This document shows positions 55,722 through 64,000 of a stretch of DNA of 64,000 nucleotides, in pieces; the stretch's first letter is position 1; each line of letters opens with the position of its first letter. Source of the stretch: Symsagittifera roscoffensis (lineage: Eukaryota; Xenacoelomorpha; Acoela; Convolutidae); the NCBI RefSeq assembly GCF_963678635.1, contig NC_087071.1, forward strand, positions 18,661,613-18,725,612, read 5' to 3'. The translations under genes were made by a program, and so were the position numbers. The notes under the pieces were generated by a model. The model ran no database searches and was not told the DNA's origin. It worked only from the letters and a program-made list of their open reading frames with translations.

Positions 55722-57200
55722 AAACTGATTTCGCAGGATTCTTGGACGCTTCTCTGGGAACGATGAAAAACTTATTTTTTGCATCGATCATTACTCCAAA
55801 TTTCCTCCGCCAAAGTGGTAAACATCACGACTTCAAATTCAGTTATTTCATTGGTAAACGACAATTGTCATTTGCATGGATTTTCTTGAAAATTTTGTGT
55901 GGACCTACACCTTATCTCACTCAAATGAATCTTTTTTAATGCGAAAATTTCTATACTGAAATCATTTTTGGACAATGAGAAAACATAGAAAATAAAATGC
56001 TTATTGAAAGACTTGTATACAGTGTAAAATCTAAAATATTGTTCTTGTCGATCGAGTTACCAAAACCTTCTCCAAAAAAGTGGAGAGAAGATGCCTCCGG
56101 CACATTCAGAACAACCTGGCTTTTCATTTCGCAAGTGAACAAAATGCGATCCAATCCAGATGAATATTTTTCCAGAAAACTTTTGAACAGTGGAATCCCA
56201 AGCAAGACGATTAAGAACTTGAAGAAATGCCGTCCCTCCCAGGTTTTACGGAGAACAAAGTTTCGTACACAGGTCTCACAGAAGGAGTCACAAGACCCGA
56301 AAGTCATCAAATGAGAAGAAGAATTCATCAACGATCCTCCGACAACCAGCTTCTCGCACGGATTACCCACGGATTTTCTAACTCAACTAATCGATCTGCC
56401 CGTGAAATGAACGTTAGTCGCTAAAAACACATTAAACTGGTACTCATTAAGTTTCAGCCCATCGGGACGAGTCCATAATACTGCGTTACAGAAAACACTA
56501 TCAATTTCTCCCAGCGGATCAAATCCCACGCCCCAGCCAAGATTTTCTGCAAACATTCGAGATAACGACAACGTGTGTGAAATTTCTTTGACGACTGACG
56601 CAGAGCTTAGAAATAGTTTAGAAAATTTTGATTGAAACCAAAAAAATTCTATCTTAGAGTATTTTACCTAGCCTTGTATCTATTTTTCGTACATTTTAGA
56701 TGTTACTTTTTAGATTAAATTTGCTTTTAACTTGTACGACAACATTTGAAAATTCTGTAAACTCACTCATTTTGTACCTCTTTGTACATTCCAAGATTTC
56801 AATTGTAGAGAAATTTTTTTCTTTCCGTTTACTTTGATTCATAGACAGATTGCAATTTGATCATCCTACATTGAAGGGGGAAAGGGGTGTATTTTGAGTC
56901 GGTTTTTTTTAATTGTAGATTTTAAACTTTTTCCTTTTGGTAAATGTTGTGTCTTGTTTTAGTTATACGTTGATATGACCTTCGATTTTGATTAGATACC
57001 AGTCAACTCACCACATGAAATGAACATCGGTCGACCATTCACTGTTCGTGTTATGTTTAGACCATACTTTTCAATGCACCACATTTTTTACTTATTAGTT
57101 TTTAGTCTGTACAAGCCTAGTTGAAAGTTTTTAACGTTTTGTGGGCAAGAATTAGGATGTTTAGTCAAAATGGAACTGATTTTCACATTTAAAACTGAAA
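55722..57200 (+). pseudogene. Remaining 3' part of the older retroelement
   Basis: Several short overlapping frames on the plus strand (for example 55997-56314 and 56227-56424) with a less AT-rich, coding-like composition, but broken by stops. No domain recognised. The LTR-like block at 56990-57170 matches the blocks near 33150-33300. I read this as the degraded downstream end of the older element. Confidence 0.4.
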
Positions 57201-57827
57201 ATCAACGAGGAAAGTCAAAACTGCTCAAGTAGCACACAAAGGTAACAGAAAAAATAATTAGAAAAGTGACAAAAACGAATCGGAAAGTTATGGAAAAGTG
57301 GTTTTTTTTATTATGTGGTGTTACAATCGTGATATGATGAGATGTTCATTTACGAAAGCATAGAAATAACCAACGGTAAAATATACTAGATATGTTTAAC
57401 ATCTTTTTCCGTCAAAAACTAAATTAACAAAATAATCAATCAAAGAAATTTTGAAGCGTTTTTCTAAAATAGTTTCCAGAAAAGATTTGAGTTTTGTATT
57501 GAAGTTTTTTTGAAGACCCCAAAGTAAAAGGAGACCTAAATGACTAGAAATAACTTTTCAAAGCCTGACTAAAAATAAAAAAAGCTAGTCTCATAAGCCC
57601 ATCATAAGAGATAGCTCGCTCGAAATTAAAGTAATAACGAAAAAAGTTCAAACCGTTTTTCTCGACAACGAAAGTTTTTTTTGTTTGAATTTAAATAACA
57701 TTCCGATCACAAAGGATTTTTTAAAATATCTAGTTTTTCCATTCTCAGTGCTTACACTAACCCAAGTCAGAGGTATGTTTTCAAAAACTGGACTATTATG
57801 AAAGATTTTAGCATTTTGTATAAGCGC
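57201..57827. other. AT-rich DNA, nothing recognised
   Basis: About 600 bp without a gene-like ORF or repeat that I can identify. Confidence 0.4.
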
Positions 57828-58031
57828 CATTACGAGGCCAAATTGTGCATTTTTGGAATTGTATGCGGGTTCCGCTACAAGGACGTTTACTTTTCTTCTT
57901 TTGTTCTTGATTACATTTCCTTTGATCAATTCGAGAAAAATGAAACATGTTTAAAATCTTGACTCTGGAATTCAGGATAATACAGACATAAAACTGTGTG
58001 CCTATCCAGTGCACAGTTTGGCCTCGTAATG
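57828..58031. mobile_element. MITE-like element, copy 2 (204 bp)
   Basis: Terminal inverted repeats of 22 bp with one mismatch (left starts CATTACGAGGCCAAATTGTG; the right end's complement differs only by C for T). Same family as 21001-21202. Confidence 0.85.
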
Positions 58032-58259
58032 GAAAATTCCCAGAATTTGCTGGAAAAATCTTCCTGCCAGCGTACCGAGTAGAAGAAGAAAAAATTATAA
58101 GTAACTCTGATGCTGTTTCTATCTTTGCTATTGATCAAAATCTGAGGTCGAAAATAAAATGAAAAGGCGAACACTGCCAGAAAAAAGGTGGTCGCGGGTG
58201 GTGGACTTTTAAAACTGTGTATTTTCTTTGTCACCTTCTTCAATGTTTATAAGTGACAT

Positions 58260-58349
58260 ATGCAACCTATTTTTGAAAGCATTCGAACAATTTTTGCTGC
58301 AAGACTAAGTAATTGCAGCATCGACAGAAGAAAAACTAATATTACAAAG
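58260..58349 (+). CDS. Candidate short exon
   Basis: A 30-codon frame from ATG (IFESIRTIFAARLSNCSIDR, then KTNITK) ends at a strong donor, ACAAAG/GTATGT. The helix-then-basic pattern is compatible with the part of a VWA domain before beta-4. No matching next exon was found, partly because of the gap at 59623. Low confidence. Confidence 0.25.
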
Positions 58350-58972
58350 GTATGTTTTCAAGCACATTTTTTCTCATTTTTTTTCTCAGAATTTTATCAA
58401 ATTTTCGAAATCAGTAAATTTTACACTCAGAAACAGCTTCTGATTCTTTTGTCTCTTTTTTTGCGCCGTCGACTTTAATTTCAAAAGACACCGCGACCAT
58501 ACTTTAAGAGAATCACAAAAAAAAAGAGTCTAATCAAAGCAACCAATCCCAGGTTAACCTCAGACTATATCGCGAATAGTTTTGAGACAACCGCGAAAAC
58601 TTTCACATCAGACCAAGTTGGCTTATTTCTAGACCACCATCACCGAAAATCGATTTTTGCGCATACATTTTCAACCACTAGATGAGTTCGTTCAAGTGAT
58701 GAATTTTCGGTCGCAGAATAAACATCGGCGTGTGAACCGATCTTTCAATTAGTCGCAGTGCAGTAATCGACCTGGTCCTAAAAATCACCAGAAACTGTTC
58801 TGTTGAAAATTTCAAACTAGAGCAGATAACAACTTTTGGTGACCTCACATAGCCATAAATTTGTTAAGAGATCTAAAAGAGATCTTTTAAGAGATCTATT
58901 TGTAAAAAAAAATACTAGGGAATTTAAAAAACATATAGAGCTACCTTTTAGTCAGAACAAAAGAGAGCTGAC

Positions 58973-59060
58973 ATCAACTTAACAATCTCCCCCCCCCCCC
59001 CTTTCAAGAAGGGAGGGGATTCTTTAGTAGGTACCATAGGGGGGGGATTGTTAAGTAGAT
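58973..59060. mobile_element. 88-bp foldback element with C and G tracts
   Basis: Terminal 15-bp inverted repeats ATCAACTTAACAATC (58973-58987) and GATTGTTAAGTAGAT (59046-59060), 14 of 15 pairing. A 12-nt C tract adjoins the left arm and an 8-nt G tract the right, extending the possible stem. The centre contains the palindrome GGTACC. Probably a tiny MITE. Confidence 0.6.
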
Positions 59061-59622
59061 CCGAAAGCTGAAAACTAGCTTTATTATTTGCCAAAAAAAA
59101 CGGAGTAAAACTTAACATGTTGTTACGTTCAAACGTTCAAAAACGAGACAGAATACTTCTTGTCTTCTGGTTTTTTCTCCAATCAGGCTTTGATTTTCAA
59201 TTTGCAAATCTGATGGATGTCCATCAAATGTTTCTGTTACTTAAAGACATCGATAAGTGAGCTCATAGTTGAGAGGCTTTTTACCAGCAATCATTTTTGT
59301 AAAACAAATCAAGTGAAAACATTTCAACACTTTTTGCAATATCTGACCAACTATTACATTCAAAAACTTTCTTAGGGGTGCAGCTGGTTGACTTTAAGGT
59401 TGTTAACGCTGAGTTTTTCAATAGCGCGTGTTTATTTGCAGAAAAAAATTTCACTTTGCGTAAATTTAATATTTGCTAATTTGCTGAAGGAATGCCTGCA
59501 ATTGCACTCAAGTGTACAATTCTCAAAAAGTATGCCTTACTGTGTGTGCAGAAAAACAAGTTTAATCTCACAGAATTTTGACACCCATGGGAACGTTTCT
59601 GAGAAAAGCATTTGAGACAAGT
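59061..59622. other. AT-rich DNA, nothing recognised
   Basis: Short ORFs only, some running into the N gap. Confidence 0.4.
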
Positions 59623-59822
59623 NNNNNNNNNNNNNNNNNNNNNNNNNNNNNNNNNNNNNNNNNNNNNNNNNNNNNNNNNNNNNNNNNNNNNNNNNNNNNN
59701 NNNNNNNNNNNNNNNNNNNNNNNNNNNNNNNNNNNNNNNNNNNNNNNNNNNNNNNNNNNNNNNNNNNNNNNNNNNNNNNNNNNNNNNNNNNNNNNNNNNN
59801 NNNNNNNNNNNNNNNNNNNNNN
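59623..59822. other. Assembly gap (200 N)
   Basis: Exactly 200 N, a typical scaffolding placeholder; the true distance is unknown. ORFs reported across it are artefacts. Confidence 0.99.
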
Positions 59823-60336
59823 AATTTACAGCTTAACATCATGCATTTAGCCTTAATAACACGTAAAACAAATAAAAACTTTGATGTTTTGAAAAGGGAA
59901 GGGGAACTGGAAAATCTGGCAAACTCAGTTTAGAGAACTTGAGCTGAATACAGATCATGAAACAAAACGCAAACGAAGTTTGTTAAAAAAGTCTTCAGGA
60001 TACCAAAAACCACTAAACAGCAAAGAGTATTTTGGGTTTTCAGCATCAAAGTGTTCGCTGGAAAATGAGGATTTTCTCTAAAACTTCAACTAAGCTTTCT
60101 TTACATCTGAAAATTAGATCGAAAACTTTGTTCAGCTTTAAGAAAAAGTGTGGCTGATACTTCGTCAATCTGTGCAGTCTCAAAGCGGAACAAAACGTAT
60201 TCAAAAACTTTCCGTTTTAAGTGGATTTTCCCTATATTTTACACTCCCAAGCTTTCCTTCCGTAGATTTTTTTCCTCCCCGAGGTTACTTTATCCCATCC
60301 ATCTATCCTTTCCCACTTCTCTCCCACATTTCAATT
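59823..60336. other. AT-rich DNA with a pyrimidine-rich patch
   Basis: No gene recognised. At 60230-60340 the plus strand is rich in C and T (TTTTTCCTCCCCGAGG, CCTTTCCCACTTCTCTCCC). Confidence 0.4.
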
Positions 60337-61226
60337 ATCCCGGGTTGACCTCCATAGACCAAAAATGCTAATCATACTATTCCATAAACTAGGTCTATGA
60401 AAAAACACTACTCATACAATTTTCACTACAATAGTGCCATTGAATTTTCGAAGTACTTTTCTCTTGTTTTGGCATAAATTTTGGTGTATCGTACTAAAAA
60501 AGAAAAACTGTATGAAACTGTATGACTAGCATTTTTTTGATGGCGGCAACAAAAGTTTTTCAAAGTATTTTCGAAATTGTCCACAGTTTTTTTTGGTTTA
60601 CTTTTTTAAACCGCAAATTGATTTACGTACTCGAACAAACATTTTTAAAAAAAAATTGCATGCAAAATTTAATTTTTTGTGTGTATAACGTAGTCCTGGA
60701 TATACTAATATTGGATTTTTTCCTTTTCTCTTGATAACATTTCTCAAAAATGCTCTCAAGACTCCTTCTTTTTGTATGGCAAGTTTTTTTATGCCTTGAT
60801 CAGTGTCTGGTAATTTGAAATTTCAAATTTTAGAAATAATCATCTTGGAAAATATTTGCCAAAATTTAAAAGTTTGATACTCTCGTTATAATATTTGCGT
60901 GAGACAAAACTAAGACATTGCAGCTTGTTTCCAAAGCATTTTTATGAAAGTAAAATGTAAAAAGTCAATATTGTGTAACCAAGGTTTATGTCTTTTGTGT
61001 TCGGTTACGAACACAACCAAAAAATTTTGAGAAAGTAAAATGTAAAAAGTCAATATTTTGGTTTATGAAAAAATGCTAGTCATACGATTTCGATTTATGA
61101 AAAAAAATTAGTCATAGACCTTTCATGCAATTTACTGTACGTATGGAATTGTATGGAAAGTGTATGACTAGCATTTTTTTCCATATATGGAAATTGTATG
61201 ACTAGCATTTTTGGTCAACCCGGGAT
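60337..61226. mobile_element. 890-bp inverted-repeat DNA element
   Basis: Ends in inverted repeats: left ATCCCGGGTTGACC, a 10-bp insertion, then AAAAATGCTAATCATAC; right the complement without the insertion (GTATGACTAGCATTTTT then GGTCAACCCGGGAT). The word GTATGACTAGCATTTTT recurs inside in both orientations (60524, 61071, 61165), a subterminal-repeat pattern typical of non-autonomous DNA transposons. An internal direct repeat (AAAGTAAAATGTAAAAAGTC) occurs near 60950 and 61033. No transposase. Confidence 0.75.
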
Positions 61227-61656
61227 GCCATGTTTACCTCGCTCCTTTGTCTTCCGCCCTCAAAACTACCCCCACATTTTACCCCATGTACGCATAAGTT
61301 AACCCATACCCATCCAAAAACCTAGTCCCTATAAGTCTCCTTGAGCAAGATGATATTTGATAATAGTGAAAACAATCTAACCTGCAAAAATCCAAAAACC
61401 AATGTTTTTTCTGCTATCATAGCTTGGTTAAAAAATTGTTTTGCGGCACAAATCGTTTATTAGAAAAATTTCAGTCCATTACTTCAATAATCTAGAACTG
61501 GAATTTTGATTCAGTTTAAAACTACACCTATAAAATTCTGCTTAGACTGGCTGGATTTTTCCGACCCGGGTACCTAAATTCCAACTGCAAATTTCCTTTT
61601 GGCTTTCTAGAACTTATTTTCTACTTATTTCAGAATCTTCTGTGAAATCAGAGAAC

Positions 61657-61884
61657 TTATACATATTTACATTTTTTTTTTTTTGAAAAATTCACAGTTG
61701 TTTCCGTAATTCTAAATCGCATGTCTTCCGAATCTTTTCCAACAGAAAAAAAGTCGTAGCCGTAACATGTTAAACATCTGCTTGTTTTATATATACAAAT
61801 AGGAGGAGACAGACCTTTCGAACAATCAGGACTGTACCCCTCACACCTACTCACTGTTGGAATTATACCTTCAATACAGTTCAA
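61657..61884 (-). CDS. Possible cysteine-rich exon
   Basis: A 75-codon minus-strand frame with seven Cys within a short span (SRCEGYSPDCSKGLSPPICI, then SRCLTCYGYDFF), more protein-like than neighbouring ORFs. It could be part of a secreted cysteine-rich protein. Against it: CCAACA/GTGAGT inside looks like a donor, and the end runs into a poly-K tract made from a T run. No family recognised. Confidence 0.3.
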   Translation of the reverse strand: MNCIEGIIPTVSRCEGYSPDCSKGLSPPICIYKTSRCLTCYGYDFFSVGKDSEDMRFRITETTVNFSKKKKCKYV

Positions 61885-62246
61885 GAGTAAGTTTGTAACA
61901 ACCTAATTTTATTTATTCTTTTAAAATTGTTTTTCATCACATAGTTTTCCTAGTAAATGATGTTATGTCACTTTATTCTGTCAAAAACACAAAACTCAAG
62001 ACTGCAGCGCTGATAGAAAAAAAACGAGTGGTGTCTAGGTTATTTTCTTGAACATCTGAGCTCACTTTTTAATCAAGTGGTGCTTCTTTTTGCTACTCAA
62101 ATCTTTTTCTGAAAATTTCTGTTTTCTGGAAGTTTAAAAACTTATATTTGCCTGATCAATCTGAAGTTCCAGAAAAAATTTGAGTATCTTAAAATTTGAT
62201 TTCCAAAATTACCATTTAAAAAAATTCCAACTATGTGCTCCAGGGC

Positions 62247-62588
62247 AGCTTTTGCATCCAGGTCGGCAATATCCCCATTTTCTAAAACACTTTTATGTGT
62301 TTCTTCTGCGAGAACCCGATAGAATTCTGCGAAACATATTGTTGCATATTTTCAACAGCCCAAAACTATTTAAAATAGACATCATCTTTTTTTGGATGGT
62401 CCCAATCAGTTTTTTGAGCGTTATCGAATTCTTCAAACTTCTGAGAGATTGTCACAATCTCAAGACACTCGTTATTGAAGATCATCGAACAATATTATTC
62501 TTTTTTCCTACCCATCGTCATTAGTTGGGTTTAAAGTTACAACGGCGGCGCGGCCAACTTAAACATCAATGTCAATCGCTTAATGACG
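62247..62588. repeat. Direct repeat, copy 1 (about 342 bp)
   Basis: From AGCTTTTGCATCCAGGTCGG to TCGCTTAATGACG it matches 63660-64000 at all but a handful of positions. It contains a locally GC-rich word (GGCGGCGCGGCC). A plus-strand frame (62180-62524) and a minus-strand frame are open in one copy each but not conserved in both, so coding is doubtful. Confidence 0.85.
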
Positions 62589-63659
62589 CTCGATAGTTTT
62601 GTGACCGTATGAAAGAGTCTTATCGCCATCTTTGAAGATGACGCGCATGTCGTCAAAATCTGCTAAGGTAGTTTTTATTGAAGTTACAGTTTTTAATTGT
62701 GGGACTTGAATACGAACGGACAGGTTTAGTACTGAACAACGGAACATATGTCAAGGTGTTTTGAAATCGCTGATTCGTCAGTTTTTCCGTGCAGCTTTTA
62801 TTAGATCTTTGACCGCCGACAAAGGTGTGATGCAAAAACGATACAGTTTTGATTTTTTCCTGGGAAAATATTGATACAACTTTGACAAACAAAAAATTAA
62901 ATCCGCGGTCAAAAGCAAATTTTCTTCATCGGAGGAGAAAACAGAGGAATTTTTTGAAAGAAAAATCCGTCCGGAGATGCTTTTGTTTCAAAACAAAAAC
63001 AAAAACAAAATCTAACTTAAATCATATTTTATACTTTTAATTTTTTTTAAAAATATGTATAGGAGTAGGTTTTTTGTACACTATGATGGGGGGGTTGCTG
63101 CCATCCATGGAGAATTTTCGGGCTTAGATCATAATGGTCCCCACTTATTATTTCATTAGCAATAGTCACCGATTATTAAACCTAAGTGTCAGCAAGTATT
63201 ATTTTATAGCTTCTTGTCACCATGTACACCTTTTCGTTATAATATTTGTGCAATTACATTGACGGTAGTTTTGACATGTTTGTTGCGGGAAAAGATTTTC
63301 TGAAACTGTTTCACTAATCTACTCTCCGTTTCCTCAATTCCCCTCAAAATCTTGATTCAAATTCCGTTTACTTACAAACACATTTAAAAATACAAACACA
63401 TTAACAATGACTAAAAACCTGATTAAGCACGTTCCAAAACTTAAAAAATCACACAATTAAACACACTCGAAACACGGAATAACTAAAGCTAATAGATTTG
63501 TACATGCAGTTCTCCTTTTAAAACGCCGAAATTGTTTTACGATACAAATGTTGACATGTTTTTAGTTGTTTTCATCTAATCGCCATTTTTGATCGTGGTT
63601 CTACTGCATCTTCTTCAAGTGCTTCATTATCGAGAAACAAAATTTTTCAGAACTTCAGA
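62589..63659. other. AT-rich DNA between the direct repeats
   Basis: No gene recognised. It contains a short GGGGGGG run near 63090. Confidence 0.4.
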
Positions 63660-64000
63660 AGCTTTTGCATCCAGGTCGGCAATATCCCCATTTTCTAAAA
63701 CACTTTTATGTGTTTCTTCTGCGAGAACCCGATAGAATTCTGCGAAACATATTGTTGCATATTTTCAACAGCCCAAAACTATTTAAAATAGACATCATTT
63801 TTTTTGGATGGTCCCAATCAGTTTTTTGAGCGTTATCGAATTCTTCAAACTTCTGAAAGATTGTCACAATCTCAAGACACTGGTTATTGAAGATCATCAA
63901 GCAATATTATTCTTTTTTCCTACCCATCGTCATTAGTTGGGTTTAAAGTTACAGCGGCGGCGCGGCCAACTTAAACGTCAATGTCAATTGCCTAATGACG
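63660..64000. repeat. Direct repeat, copy 2, running off the window
   Basis: Second copy of 62247-62588, starting abruptly at AGCTTTTGCATCC. It is cut by the window edge, so the repeat's true length is unknown. The 1413-bp spacing could reflect a segmental duplication or the ends of a non-autonomous LTR-type element. Confidence 0.85.

Noticed and set aside
33150..57170. Calling a simple LTR pair for the older element
   Set aside because: The two shared blocks occur in opposite order on the two sides, so clean LTR boundaries cannot be assigned from this window.
59537..59850. ORFs spanning 59537-59850
   Set aside because: They cross the 200-N gap and consist mostly of unknown residues.
62180..62524. 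114-aa plus-strand ORF as a gene
   Set aside because: It covers the direct repeat, and its frame is not conserved in the second copy at 63660-64000.

Overview
This is a 64-kb, AT-rich piece of a eukaryotic, very probably invertebrate metazoan, draft genome. Reasons: short exon-like islands with GT..AG borders inside long AT-rich introns, a von Willebrand factor A (VWA) domain gene, a long satellite array, several transposon families and a 200-base run of N (scaffold gap). I cannot name the species. Nothing bacterial is present (no operons, RBS, tRNA or rRNA genes seen).

Layout. 1-19240: one continuous array of a diverged 29-bp satellite, organised in places into higher-order repeats (667 bp = 23 monomers, 435 bp = 15 monomers, and others), with no gene. 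19.85-20.2 kb: a possible 116-aa single-exon gene. 21-31 kb: plus-strand exons of a VWA-domain gene, including a tandemly duplicated exon; four exons (22875-27231) join with compatible splice phases and cover most of one VWA domain. 31-36.4 kb and 55.3-57.2 kb: decayed, partly duplicated remains of an older Ty3/gypsy-like element (gag, RT and RNase H fragments with stops). 57-64 kb: small inverted-repeat elements, the gap, and a direct repeat that runs off the window end.

The outstanding object is a nearly intact LTR retroelement at 36442-55302 (18,861 bp, minus strand) nested in the older element. It has two 410-bp LTRs that look identical by eye, TG..CA ends and a 4-bp target duplication ATTG. 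In element order it carries: 5' LTR, primer-site candidate, a 1.3-kb leader with repeated hairpins, a 155-aa basic ORF overlapping gag, a 1498-codon gag-protease ORF, reverse transcriptase, RNase H plus integrase (in a different frame from RT), two tiny membrane-protein ORFs overlapping by ATGA, a 377-codon ORF with no ATG, a signal-peptide/transmembrane env-like glycoprotein of 869 aa, a 61-aa ORF starting inside the env stop, a 557-codon ORF with no ATG in its first 220 codons, and a 1.6-kb 3' region before the 3' LTR.

The element therefore looks like a very recently inserted, env-bearing retrovirus-like Ty3/gypsy element with at least five accessory reading frames, several of which need splicing, frameshifting or reinitiation to be expressed. 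The two long ATG-less ORFs are easily missed because ATG-based ORF calling ignores or truncates them. I consider this expression layout the most likely undescribed biology in the window.
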